DNA of 64,000 bases from Clusia tigrina (GCA_920105625.2 CAKKTE020000093.1:806001-870000), one strand, 5' to 3'; shown: positions 34,344-46,866, numbered from the stretch's first letter. Notes: a model not told the origin generated them from the sequence alone. Program-made: numbers and translations.

Positions 34344-35624
34344 CTCCGCCCTTGTGACATTTATCGTTGTTTAAAACCAAATAACTAATTTTACAAAACC
34401 CGCGAAAGAGACGCTAAACGAAAGTGCAATTTTCAAGAAAGTGTCTAGTTCTGTTTAGATAATCTAAATACTTATAATAATTTTGAAATTTATTAAAAGT
34501 GTTAAATAAACAATCAAACAAACAAAGGAACAGTTATATACATATATGAGTTAAAAGTTGAAAGAGTCAACAAGTAAAATAATCCCGGTTGTGTGTGGTG
34601 TTGCCACAGTGGACTCTGGCCATTATAAGTGATTAGAGTTACCACACCAAAAAATTTTGTTTTTCGTGATATTTTACATACATATATAAATAAGATTAAA
34701 ATATAGCAAAAATAATAATAAATAAAATTTTTAAAAAACTAAAAACAAAGTATAGTCGGTTATCGCCATGAGTGTGCAGCGCTCTCCCCCGTGGGAGAGA
34801 ACGAGCTCTATGAGCGAGTCACTCCAATCTTCGTGGAGTGCACAAGGCAAACCCCCAATAATGTCCTGCTCCAGTATAGCAGTGGATTGTGCGACAACTA
34901 CAACAAATTCGTCAGCAACAACAACATCTGCCTTCTCTACGTACGGTACAACAACTACATTCTCGACTACAACTGCGACATCAACATGTTCTTCTGCCTG
35001 TGTGCAAATTCCACCAAAAGGCGTGCAGGTAAGTTAACTGCAATCGCTACCAAAGAGAGCACGAACCTCACCCACGACAGATAAACCGAAAGGAACGCCC
35101 AACACTAACAAGAAGCAAAAAATAGCAAAAAATCCAAGCCAAAGCAAGTTATCAAACTACTGGTTGAGCGATACTAATTCAGAAAGAAAAAACAGATTTG
35201 CTTCTTTGGCCGTTGATGATGATGAACTTGCTGAACCCTCGCACAGTGGACAAGTTGATCAAAATGAGTCCGAAAAAGAAAAAACAACTAGTCCGAAAAA
35301 AAACGTACGTCCGTCTACGTACAAGGCGTAGAGTGCATAAAGACGTTAAAAAATGCGCTTACCGCTGTTGCAGACAGTAACTAAGTATTTAAAATATTAA
35401 CAAACAATGAAGTACGAGTTCAATCGAATGACTCGGAAACATACACAAAAATATTCCAAATGCTAAAGCAAAAAGGTACGAAGCTGTGCACATTTAAACC
35501 CAAAAATGAAAGAGGTTTCAAAGTCATTCTTCGCAATATGCACCCCTCCGCAGACCAAGAAGAAATTAAAAATGAGCTTGGTGAAAACGGTCACAAAATT
35601 TTAAACATAACTAACATAACTCAA
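34344..35624 (+). mobile_element. LINE-B copy 4, leader and part of ORF1 only
   Basis: Starts CTCCGCCCTTGTGAC after ACTAGGAG, with a full leader. The ORF1 N-terminus (34,768-35,037) reads MSVQRSPPWERTSSMSESL and then a Thr/Ser-rich stretch to a stop. Later blocks include LSNYWLSDTNSERKNRF and FKPKNERGFKVILRNMHPS. At 35,624 the copy breaks off (after ITQ) and joins LINE-D sequence at GGAGGCTTTCTCTTCGT. Confidence 0.88.
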
Positions 35625-36248
35625 CAGGGAGGCTTTCTCTTCGTAATTTCTTGCCCAAGTTCCATTATTTTGCCTGAGTGGTGGATGACAGTCTTTAGGA
35701 GCCTTTATATTTTAATAGGCTTTCCATAAAGAGTAGTTGGTATTTTGTGTTTGCGAGTTAGCGTCTCAGTATACTTTTTCAAAGTGTTCTCTAGCTTGCA
35801 GTTCAGTGCTTCTCGGAAGCGTTTTTTTTCTAATGCTAATTTCTGCTTGGCGTAGGGTGATCTATTTTGTTGCCACTCTCTTCTTAATCGCCTTTTCTCC
35901 TTAACGAGATTATCGATACCTGCAGATGTTGTACGAGTTGTTGAGGAGCGGGATAATGAGCCTGCTGGAGATGAGTGTGTGGCTGCAGATGTAAGAACTG
36001 AGTTGATGGCCAAAAGTGCCGGGTCCATATCGCTTGCACTCTTTAGTCTAGGACCAATGTTTATAAGACTATTTACATATTGACGGTACCTGAGCCAAAA
36101 CTTATTCCAAAATCGATGAGGTCGGGCAATTTTTGAGGGTCAGAGGGCCAGTATGTCGGTTGCCCTGTAGTAGTGCAGAGAACTGTTGCTTGTCTTTGGG
36201 ATTTATTAACCTGGAGCCTCAAAAGGTATGTTTCGCATTATAATCACC
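35625..36248 (-). mobile_element. LINE-D, middle part (endonuclease and linker)
   Basis: Minus-strand Jockey sequence: near 36,248 the endonuclease GDYNAKHTF-type block and SRLINPKDKQ, then the linker at 35,705-36,028 (VKEKRRLRREWQQNRSPYAKQKL, LTRKHKIPTTLYGKP), ending with WARNYEEKASL at 35,625. That EEKASL point is the same place where the permuted D fragments begin their linker part, so this is probably the upstream continuation of the same LINE-D copy. Confidence 0.82.
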
Positions 36249-36429
36249 TCTCCGTTCTCCGCGGCTCTAAGCTTGAACCACGAAAAAAAAAGAACTAAAA
36301 AAGGAAAACAAAAAAACACCATCAGAAACAAAAAAATCAAAAACTCTCTACCCGGCTAACAAAAAAGTACTGATAAATATACAAGTAACAAAATAAAAAA
36401 ATCGCGAAAATCTGACCTGTAAACATTAC

Positions 36430-37978
36430 ATGTTGCGGTCGCCACCCGCGCGTTCAGCTAGTGCAGCAACGGCAACGAATACAACCGATGCGCAAACACA
36501 ACAAAACAATAACAACAGCGTGAACATAAATAAAAACAGTTGCGGTCTCTCGGCAAGTGAAATTAATACACTTGTAGCGCAATTCGACAGCAGCGGTAGG
36601 CAGCGCAGCTTTTCAGTGTCTGATTGCTCCCATAAACAGCTCTCCCTCTCTGGCTCTGCTAACGCTGGCTCTCAGCTTGAGTACGTTACAGTAAGTAACG
36701 ACTGCTGCAAAAACGTAAGTACGCTTATTGTTGGCTCTGGGTCGGTAAACACTTTGCCGTGGTGCATGCAAAGCAACTCTCCCTCACCATTAGAACCTCT
36801 CAACAATACACATAGCGCTACAGGCAAAGAAAAAAACATGCATGCTACAGCCAACCAAGGAAAAGGTTCGGCAATACAGACTGGTATGGACCGCTATATT
36901 GTGGTTAAGCGCAAGTTGAGTCCTCAAAAATTGTCTCAAAAATCGGCAAAGCAAATTAAATCTAATGAATCCACTCGCTTCTAACAGGTTTGCACCTCTT
37001 GCAAAAGCCAAGACAATTCTACCCAGAAAGTGCTAAAAGAGGTAAAGCCCCACCAATTTATTTAAGGGAGCGCAACTCTAACGCTCTCGTAAAAACTCTA
37101 ACTACTCTAATTGGTACTAAAAACTTTCATGTAGTCCCCATACTAAAAGAGAAAATACATGAAACCAAAATTCAATTATATATCGAATCAAGCTATCGCA
37201 AAGTCGTCAATCTCTTTGACACAGAGAAAAAAATTATTACACCTACCAGCTTAAAAGTGGCAAAGGCATTGTTGTTGTCCTTAGAGGAATCGAAGCTGAC
37301 GTAGATGTCAACGAAATAAGAGAAGCCCTAACCCAAGAGGGTTTTACCGCAAACTCTGCGTTTAACATACGCAATAAATATAAGATTCCACTGCCGCTCT
37401 TTCGCGTTGAGCTACAGCCAGTCGACTCGAACCTGAGAAAAGGCGAATCACACCCGATCTACAACCTCCGCTATCTTCTACATAGAAAAATCTCTGTAGA
37501 AGAACCCCACAAGCGAATTGGACCAGTTCAATGCCTGAAATGCCAAGAATTTGGGCACACTAGAAAATACTGTACACTTCCCAGTGTATGTGCCGTTTGT
37601 GGTGATCTCCACATGTCACAAAACTGCACAAAGCCCAAAGACGAGTCCAGTGTTAAAAAATGCAGCAACTGTGGTGAAAATCACACTGCAAACTACAGAG
37701 GCTGCACTGTATACGCTCATATAAGAAAGAAATTTGCACCTCAGCCAAAACAAGTTAAAACTGTTCCTCCCGTAACAGTTTTGCGTGAAATCCCTGCCCG
37801 TGAAGCACAGCCTTTAAGTATCTCTTATGCAAATATTCTCCAAGGTACCCCATCAGTAAACCCTAACACTGATGAGAGTACTCTTGTAAAGACTTTACAA
37901 GAGCTCATCGCAAATATGACGCAATTTATGTGCTCAATGCAAAGTATGATGCAAGACATGATACGCAATCCCTATTAA
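36430..37978 (+). pseudogene. ORF1 (gag-like) of LINE-F, frameshifted
   Basis: The N-terminus (36,430-36,984) reads MLRSPPARSAS, then Asn/Ser-rich sequence, and ends in SAIQTGMDRYIVVKRKLSPQ. A frame change near 36,984 leads to 36,990-37,304 (GKAPPIYLRERNSNALVKTL). Another near 37,260 leads to LRGIEADVDVNEIREAL, IPLPLFRVELQPVD and NLRYLLHRKISVEEP. Knuckles: CLKCQEFGHTRKYC, CAVCGDLHMSQNC and CSNCGENHTANYRGC. The C-terminus TLQELIANMTQFMCSMQSMMQ ends at 37,978. Two frameshifts disable the protein; all conserved blocks are otherwise present. Confidence 0.9.
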
Positions 37979-37985
37979 CAAAACC

Positions 37986-40472
37986 ATGAACGCACTGAAT
38001 ATCTGTCATTGGAATGCAAATGGCATAAGTCAGCACAAAAATGAGCTCAAACTATTTCTCAACGATAACTCAATAGATTTGATGCTAATTTCTGAAACTC
38101 ACCTTACTCAGAACAACTGTTTCCAGGTAGCGGGATACAAAGTTTATGATACCAAACACCCCGGTGGCAAAGCACGTCGTGGTACAGCAATTCTGATCAA
38201 GAATAGAATAAAGCATTTCCCAATGCAAGGATACTGTACCGATTATCTACAAGCGACGACTATTCAGCTCGAAGAATACGTCAAAGGCTTGACAGTATCA
38301 TCCATCTATTGCCCACCCAGGTTTAATATAGATGAGCAGCAATACAAACAATTCTTCAGTACTCTCGATGCTAAGTTCATTGCTGCTGGAGACTTTAATG
38401 CAAAGCATACTCATTGGGGCTCACGTTTAGTAACTCCCAAAGGCAGAAAACTCTTCTCTGCGATAAATGGTCTTGGTTTTAATATCTGGCCCAATGGTAA
38501 GCCTACATACTGGCCATCCGACAAACAGAAGATTCCAGATCTTATTGACTTCGCCATCACTAGAGGTATAAATAATGTACACACTCTTGTGCATTCCTCT
38601 CTGGAGCTGTCCTCTGATCACACTCCCATAATAATAACTATCTTTTCTGAAAACTCCTATCAGAAAAACGTGAGTGGTAGTTTCGACTACAAGAATACAG
38701 ACTGGCTTAAATATAAGATGTTCATAAGTTCACATCTTGAAATAAAGACCTCCCTAAAGTCTGAGCAGGAAATAAACTCCGCTATTTTCAATTTCACTCA
38801 ATTGCCATCCCAAACAGTAAAAATTGCTACACCACGTTCTAAAGCTGAAACCCGACAAGAGTGTACTCCCCAAGACATTCTGAAGCTCCGCCTCTCCGAA
38901 AAAATATCTCTTAGGAGAGAATGGCAATTGCAGAGATCACCTTCTCTGAAGAAGAAACTGAATGAATGTACTAAAAAACTGCATCACCTTCTAAAAGAAA
39001 AGGAAACCTGGGCAAGAAGTGATGCAGAAAAGGGAATAGCATTCGCAAATCATTTGGAGCAATTTTTCACCCCTAATCTTGCTAGTTCCGACCGTTCTAT
39101 AACGGCGGTTGATGCTATCCCTAGCGTCAATGGTATCTCGATTGCCAAAAAAGAGCTGACAAACGCTATCAAAGAACTCAATGCCAAAAAATCTCCAGGG
39201 CGTGATCTGATTACGGGCCAAATGATAAAAGAGCTCCCAGCAATAGCCACAATGCATCTATTGCATATATTAAATGCTATAATACGCACTTGATTCTTTC
39301 CTTACTCATGGAAAATTTTTCAAATTACCATGATTCCCAAAGCTGGAAAGGACCCAACAGACCAATTAGTCTGCTATCAATTTTTTTAAAACTCTTTGAA
39401 AGTTTGATAATAAAGTGTATTAAAGACGTTGTCAAACAGTCTAAAGTTATACCAAGCCACTAGTTTGGGTTTAGAGAAAAACACAGTACTATTGAACAAG
39501 TTTATCGCATTGTAAACACTATACAAGAAACGTTCGAAAAGAAGCAATACTGTTCCGCAGTTTTTCTCGACATCACTCAGGCATTTGATAAGGTCTGGCA
39601 CGAAGGAATCTTGCACAAACTGAAATGTATGTTACCTCTTAACATCTACACATTGCTCGAAAGCTATCTCTCAAGTAGACGCTTTGTGGTGAAACAAAAA
39701 GGTTCATCTCAGATGAATACCCTATACAAGCTGGTGTACCTCTATACGTTGTTCACTGCAGATATGCCAACAAACGCCAAGACTATCACCTATATTTTTG
39801 CCGATGACACAGCCATATTGTGTACTCACACAAATCCGAAAGAGGCGTCAAAACTTCTCCAAGTACACGTCAACATGCTTCAGGAAAGGCTTGACCACTG
39901 GAGAATCAAAGTCAATGAGTCGAAATGCGTTCATGTCACATACACTCTATGCAGGAGTACTTGCCCCTGTGCAAATTAACATCAAGCCAATCCCTCAGGC
40001 GACAGAAACTAAATATCTAGGAATGCATTTAGATCGCAGACTTACTTGTGCAAAGCATATAAGTGCAAAAATTACTCAGATTAAACTCAAAATAAACGAG
40101 CTAAACTGGCTTTTGAACAGGCAGTCCACGCTCAAACTGGACTTTAAAGTTCTACTCAATAAAGTAATTAAGCCCATATGGACCTACGGTATCCAACTCT
40201 GGGGTACTGCCTCACCCTCAAATGTCGAAAAGCTGCAAAAAGCCCAATCGAAAATCCTTCGAATGATTACCAATGCTCCTTGGTACATCAAAAACGTTAA
40301 CATCCACAGAGATTTACATATCCCGTATGTAACTAAAGAAGTTTCCCGACTTGCTGAATCTTACTTAGCAAAGCTAGACAAGTATCCCAATGCATTAGCG
40401 AGGCGTCTACTACAGCATCAAGGACACACCCGCCTGAAAAGGATGGACGTGCTGCGCTTACCAACAAACTAG
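37986..40472 (+). pseudogene. ORF2 (endonuclease-reverse transcriptase) of LINE-F
   Basis: The first 435 codons (37,986-39,293) are open. The endonuclease has CHWNANGISQH, ISETHL, GDFNAKHTHWGSRL, IPDLIDFAI and LSSDHTPIII, so all catalytic blocks are intact. The linker reads LRREWQLQRSPSLKK and ends in SPGRDLITGQMIKELP. After a TGA at 39,291 the RT continues in pieces: IPKAGKDPT, a stop in the SH-FGFREKHSTIEQ block, FLDITQAFDKVWHEG, YIFADDTAILC (FADD), and, from 39,975, TKYLGMHLDRRL, KPIWTYGIQLWGTA and NIHRDLHIPYV. The PQGSVLGP block appears to be lost near 39,740. Confidence 0.9.
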
Positions 40473-40667
40473 ATTTTAAGCTTATTCATTACGCTATTAT
40501 TTAAGTATTGCGCTACTTCTTTTCATATACCATAACTCCTTAAAGCACTGGCACTGGGAGGTTGGTAATGATTGATATGAATTTAAAAGTGAAATGTTAA
40601 ATATACTATGAAGATTTATTGTTAGTTCTAAGATATTTTTTAGAAGATTCAACAAAATATATATATA
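40473..40667 (+). other. 3' UTR of LINE-F up to the Tc1 insertion
   Basis: About 195 bp of A/T-rich sequence after the ORF2 stop, ending AATATATATATA at the Tc1 target TA. No ORF. Confidence 0.65.
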
Positions 40668-42295
40668 CACTGCGCGTCATCAGGTTAGCACACCCTCGTC
40701 AGCTTAATATAATTGCATATGTTGTTGTTGTTATTAACATGAAGCTATTTTTTTGTACTCTAATTTTCTCATGATTGTATACACTTTAATTGGCAAAGAA
40801 AACATGCCATGGAAAAATCCCGTTGTCTGGGTTTTGCTATTTTCTATTATTTTTGATGGAAAAGTGTGCTGTATTTTTGCGTCATCAGGTTAGCACATGC
40901 AAATTCTTTTTAGTCTATCTTCGACAGTTGAACGCGTATATCAACCAAATTTTTTTTTTAGCTGCTCAAGTGGTCTATTAGCATTAATATGGGTAAAGGA
41001 AAATCGCTATCTGTGAAAGAGAAATCCAAAATTGAAGCTTACAAGGAGTTGAGGCTGTCGATAAGTGCAATATCGCAAAAAATCGGCAGAAGTCGTAAAG
41101 TTATATCCGCATTCCTGAGCAATAAGTCGGAATATGGCAAAAATAATAAAGGCGGAAATAACAGAGTGATTTCCGATGCTGATAAGAGAGCAATTTTGAG
41201 AGCAGCATCAAACTCTCATGACTCATCTGCAAAAATCAGTTCAAAAGTTAATGTTAAAGCGAGCTTATCCACAACTCAAAGAGTGATACGGAATGCTCCC
41301 CATTTAAAACGAATAAAATTGAAGAAAAAACCACCACTTCACATTGCTCGAAAGGAAATGCGGTTGAATTTTGCACGGGAGCACATGACATGGAAATCTG
41401 ATTGGAGCTACGTTGTCTTTACGGATGAAAAGAAGTTTAATTTGGAAGGTCCGGATGGATACAACTACTATTTCCATTATCTTCGCAAAGAGGAACACCA
41501 ATTGGATCGTCTTCATAGTCGGGTGGGGGGTGTGATGGTGTGGGGAGCCATCTCCTACTATGGTACGTGCGAGTTACAGTTTTTGACAGCAAATATGAAT
41601 GCAATCAATTACAAAAACGTACTCGAAACAGCTTTGCCCCATTTTTAAAATTTGTTTGGTAATTTGCCATGGACTTTCCAACACGACAATGCTCCAATCC
41701 ACACTGCCCGGATGGTTAAGTCATGGATTGTGGGCCAAAATGTAAGTTTAATGCAGTGGCCGCCATATTCACCCGACATCAATATAATAGAAAACGTGTG
41801 GGGATGGCTGACTGGAAAGTTTACGAGTCTGGAAAACAATATTCCAACAAAGGGGAACTAATTGAAGGCAACAAGGACGCTTGGTCATCCATTTCCTTAA
41901 ATTATATTGCAAAATTGTACGAGTCGCTTCCCAGTCGAATCTACGAGGTCATTCTCAACAAGGGAGGATCGACACATTATTAAATTTGGTTGAAAAATGT
42001 ATAAATTACCAAAATCTGTAGTTTATAAATAAATTCATTGCTTAAAAGCTTTAAAAGAATGAAAAAAATTTATATGTGCTAACCTGATGACCAAAGTTCA
42101 ATTGTAATTTTTGTGTTATTTTTCGAAAAAAAATATATAAATAAATATTAAAAAATGGAAAAACAATATATGTTGTTTTATTTAACTCAGAATTGAATCG
42201 GCTATAAACAAAAATTATTTAAACAATTTAGCTGTTTAAGTTTAGAGTCGAAACCACTTACGTGAGGAGATGTGCTAACCTAATGACGCGCAGTG
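40668..42295 (+). mobile_element. Tc1-family transposon with IR/DR-type ends
   Basis: A 1,628-bp DNA transposon starting CACTGCGCGTCATCAGG and ending with its inverse, flanked by TA (40,666-40,667 and 42,296-42,297). The motif GCGTCATCAGGTTAGCACA occurs twice at the left end (outer about 40,673, inner 40,879-40,897). Its inverse occurs twice at the right end (inner 42,075-42,090, outer 42,271-42,290). This paired-repeat layout is the IR/DR arrangement known from Sleeping Beauty-like Tc1 elements. Confidence 0.93.
40989..41983 (+). pseudogene. Tc1 transposase, one nonsense codon and one frameshift
   Basis: DD34E transposase that would cut and paste the element. The N-terminal helix-turn-helix (SVKEKSKIEAYKELRLSISAISQKIGRS) and second DNA-binding region lead to VFTDEKKFNLEGPDGY (first Asp), VMVWGAIS, FQHDNAPIHTA (second Asp) and PPYSPDINIIENVWG (Glu). 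Counting gives 34 residues between the second Asp and the Glu. A TAA at 41,646-41,648 interrupts the frame after ALPHF, and a one-base shift in the AAAGGGG run near 41,855 moves the C-terminus (NKDAWSSISLNYIAKLYESLPSR) to another frame. Otherwise all catalytic residues are preserved. Confidence 0.93.
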
Positions 42296-42312
42296 TATAT
42301 AAAAAAAAAAAA

Positions 42313-42722
42313 ATTATAATCACCTACTGCCAAAAATTTGGTCCCTAGTGATTTTTCATTCATTGTGTGATTTGTAATTCAGTCACTGAGTATCTTGGAG
42401 GACAATAGACTGCGGTTAGTACAATTTTTTCCTCCCAGCATTGAAGACATATTGATGTTGCCTGCATATAGTCCTTTGCATACTCTTCTAGTGCATGATG
42501 CTTAAATCTATCTCTTATTAATATACCCGTACCACCATGAGTTTTTTATCAGGATGGTTGTCTTGTAGAATTTATATCCTGATATTACAAAATAATTTTT
42601 GTTTGTCAAATGCTTTTCTGATAAAAGCTAATGTCAATTTACCTAGTATGCAGAAACTGTTGAATTTCAAGTTTATGTTGCCTAATGCCGTTTGCATTCC
42701 AATGACATAATTTATTTTTTAG
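42313..42722 (-). pseudogene. LINE-D endonuclease N-terminus
   Basis: Minus-strand sequence with CHWNANGIRQHKLEIQQFL near 42,700, an AVYCPPRYSVT block near 42,400 and KFLAVGDYN at 42,313-42,340. The domain continues, after the LINE-F insertion, at 36,248. Several stops are present. Confidence 0.8.
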
Positions 42723-43870
42723 AGATCAACAATTGCGTAATTTGGTTTTGAGATTTCAACAAATCGTGCAACACATGCTTTGCATTGATGTCATAAATTC
42801 TGTCATACTGTTTGTTAATTTTGAAATCATGGATTCTACATTTTGCAAAGGATTTGCAAAGCTAGGAATTGCTTCAGATCCAGATTTTTTTTTATCATAT
42901 AATAAAAAAATATGTACATTTCTTTTTTGAGCTCAGGCAAACTAAAAGTAATTTAAAAATTAGCCAACACTGAAATGCTTATTGTAAAATTATTTATCAT
43001 TAAAATATATGATACTACAAAATTAAAACACCTTTTGATATATTGTTGGAATGAGGAAAAAAAGAATCTATCTTCAGGGGACGGGCCTAATTTCGGGCAC
43101 GGGTGATACAAGTTACTATAAACCGTGTTGCATCCTAATATTTGATCCTTTTATAACAATCCAGCCAGTAGTCGGCCAACCTGGATTGTTTTGATTTGCC
43201 GGTTCTGGACTCGATCTAGTGCGTTTCGGAGTGTATTGAATACCTTTTTTCGGGAATTTCCTTTGGTTTCCTAATTTAAATATATTGAGGCTTTCTGGGT
43301 TTTGCTTTTCTTCTGGTTCCTGGTCTTTTGGTGTTGTTTTTCGTAATTTTTTTAGGAGTTGGCAATTGAACTATTTTTTCACTTGAATTTTTATTTTTAT
43401 GTGAGTAATGAGTTGTTCCCAAATCTTGATTAGCTTTGTTCGTGTCTATTGACATTCTCATAAAGTTAGAAGAGACCGATGTTGTTCTCGTTGTATTGTA
43501 CGACGAATTAATAATCGAAATGCTGCTTGGAGTGGTTATAGGGCCAATCAAGGCAATCTGTGTTGTTAAATTTTCAGAGATACGGAATTTGTTGTTGGTA
43601 GTTCCGCAGTCAGGGGTATAGCATTAAATATACCTGTTTGCTGTTGGTGAGAGGCTGGCATAATTTCTATGCTTGCAGATAGTTCATTTGTTTGAGAGCG
43701 ACTTCCCCTTCGTAGATCAAGTTCAGCGGACGAGCGCCCGTGCACGAAAGTTCAGCTACAGTTTTTGGGCTCACACTGTGGGGGAGAGCGTAAAACGCTA
43801 AACTAGGAACTCTGGTTTTTAAATTTTTTTTTACTCTAGTCCGTATTCGCATTCACTTCTCTTTTCCAAT
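42723..43870 (-). pseudogene. LINE-D ORF1, decayed
   Basis: Read on the minus strand, an N-terminal VLRSPPQCEP-type block lies near 43,770-43,800, followed by SAELDLRRGSRSQTNELSAS and a Ser/Thr-rich region (43,276-43,551; TPSSISIINSSYNTTRTTS, then KKITKNNTKRPGTRRKAKPRK). A C-terminal helix reading KLTNSMTEFMTSMQSM lies near 42,780-42,830. The zinc knuckles are not visible, so the middle is deleted. The match to the other ORF1s is by position and short motifs only. Confidence 0.6.
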
Positions 43871-44219
43871 GCAAAATAAAAAAAATGTATTGTTCTTCAA
43901 TATGCACAAAATATTATCACCATTTGGTGCACACAAAACTGTCTACATTAAACGTCCTATGGCACTTCTATATTAATATTATAAAAATTGCTTCGAGTGA
44001 AGACACGTCTCTTTTACACTTAATGGAATCTGGGTGTTATTCATTTTGCTGTTTCATTTGCTAGAACAACCAAAGATCAAAATGTTCAGCAGCCGAGCCA
44101 GTAAAATTCATGATCGGCAAATAGCTAAACTATTCACTGCCCTTATAAAATCACAAATTTAATTCTGCAAATTACCTGTTTCGCATACGAATTTATGCAG
44201 ACTTTAGCATCAACTTCTC
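43871..44219. other. Unassigned sequence, possibly LINE-D leader or host DNA
   Basis: About 350 bp with no coding signal and no match that I recognise elsewhere in the window. The inverted duplication starts at its right edge. Confidence 0.4.
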
Positions 44220-44414
44220 TATTCATTAGATCCTTATTTTCCTCTTCTTTATTCATTGCTAATCCTCTATTATTTGTTAGCGATGAAACATGTCCAGATT
44301 GAGTTTCACCAAGAGTCAATTTGTTATTTATCTGGAATGAAGATGTGAAATGGAACGAATGAGAGTATCTATAGATATAAAAATTTTAATTAGAAAATAC
44401 AATAAACACTAGAA

Positions 44415-45628
<1,214 letters not shown>

Positions 45629-45890
45629 TCTACGAACATGCGTTATACGCACACTTTTATGATGGTGTGTTTTCCCATATAAAATGTATTTTTTTTCTTA
45701 TGAGAATTACATTTTGTCGGTATAAGGCTCTGCTTGCTCGCGTCATTTGACTTATTTAATTTCTGTGTGTTTATTGATTGTCATTTAAGTTTACAGTGTG
45801 AGCATTGAAATTTTTTAATTATTGATTTGTAATCTTTCAGTTAAAATTAAATCTTTTGCATAAAAAAAAAATTAAAAAAATTAATCAACA

Positions 45891-46866
45891 ATGCCGCGAC
45901 GAAGCCGTTCACAAATTGGACGACAAACACGCCACAGCAGTCAAATACGTTTAAATAGATCTAATCAGGATGAGAGTGATTAGAAAGTAAGGAATTAGCA
46001 AGGCAACGAATGGCACGATCAAGATCAAATCAAAATAAAGAACAAAGAGAAGAACGTATTGAAAGTGTGAGAGTTAGAAACAGAAGAGATCGTGAACGTA
46101 ACACTGAACGTGACAATCAAAACAGGCAACAATGGAGACGTAGCCATTCAATTAGAAATTTGGATCGTGCAGGTTTTAATTATGATCATAACATTGATTA
46201 CGCTTCGCATCCATCTATTTAAATTGGCAAAATGGATAAAGTTTGTAATAAATGCAATGCAATTCAATTTAAAAATGAAACCGATGGAATGTGTTGTGCT
46301 GGCGGAAAAGTTAAATTAACACCATTAAGTCCACCACATGAGCCATTATTCTCTTTGGTTGGTGGCACAACAAATCAGTCAAAACATTTCTTGAAATTCA
46401 TTCAGTCGTACAATTGTTGCTTTCAAATGACATCATTTGGAGCACAACACATTGTTCGTGATAGATTTATGCCAACTTTTAAGGTAAATAATGTGGTTTT
46501 CAATTCAGATATTAATATATGTTTTGATTTATACGAAAATTCTAACCAAATTTATACGAAAATTATAACCAATTTGTTGAATATTAATTAAAGATTCAGG
46601 GTCAGGTGTACCATAAAATTGGTTCGTTCTTGCCATTCGACAACCAAGAGTATCGCTTTCTACAAATTTATTTCACGGGAAATGGAGATGAAGAAGTTGA
46701 TCAGCGTTATCCAATAAATCCGAAATTAAGCAAACCAATTATTCGTGAATTACAATTATTATTACATGAACATAATGAATTGGTTAGAATGTTTAAATCA
46801 CAATTTGATAATGTGCCTGCTGGCAATTATGGAATAAGAATAAATGCGGATAATTTTAAGGAATGA
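45891..46866 (+). pseudogene. Helitron RepHel N-terminal region with intron (left arm)
   Basis: The ATG at 45,891 opens PRRSRSQIGRQTRHSSQIR, which meets a TAG after DESD; the frame continues after a shift at 46,010 (MARSRSNQNKEQREERIES). A TAA replaces Gln after YASHPSI. The zinc-finger-like CNKCNAIQFKNETDGMCCAGG block follows, then GAQHIVRDRFMPTFK. GT at 46,484 to AG at 46,593 is a 110-nt intron, since the protein resumes in IQGQVYHKIGSFLPF exactly as expected for Helitron proteins. The exon ends with GIRINADNFKE at 46,866, where a TGA and a short non-coding stretch precede the Rep frame. Confidence 0.82.

Larger units (their letters stand above)
36249..42312 (+). mobile_element. Jockey-like LINE 'F', full-length ends, with a Tc1 element in its 3' tail
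   Basis: Plus-strand LINE with leader (36,249-36,429), ORF1, ORF2, 3' UTR and an A-tail (about 42,299-42,312). A 12-bp target duplication ATTATAATCACC lies at 36,237-36,248 and 42,313-42,324, inside the endonuclease of LINE-D. A Tc1 transposon (40,668-42,295) sits just before the A-tail. ORF1 and ORF2 each have frameshifts. Confidence 0.92.

Noticed and set aside
34990..35040. CAG/GTAAGT at the end of the LINE-B ORF1 Thr-rich stretch as a splice donor
   Set aside because: The match is good (near 24,092 and 35,030), but no convincing acceptor that restores the frame was found nearby, and Jockey LINEs normally lack introns.
36430..36984. Possible host Asn/Ser-rich protein
   Set aside because: It leads directly into the LINE-F ORF1 zinc-knuckle region after one frameshift, and its start resembles other Jockey ORF1s.
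42733..42930. 65-codon plus-strand ORF
   Set aside because: Antisense to the LINE-D ORF1 C-terminus, with no support of its own.
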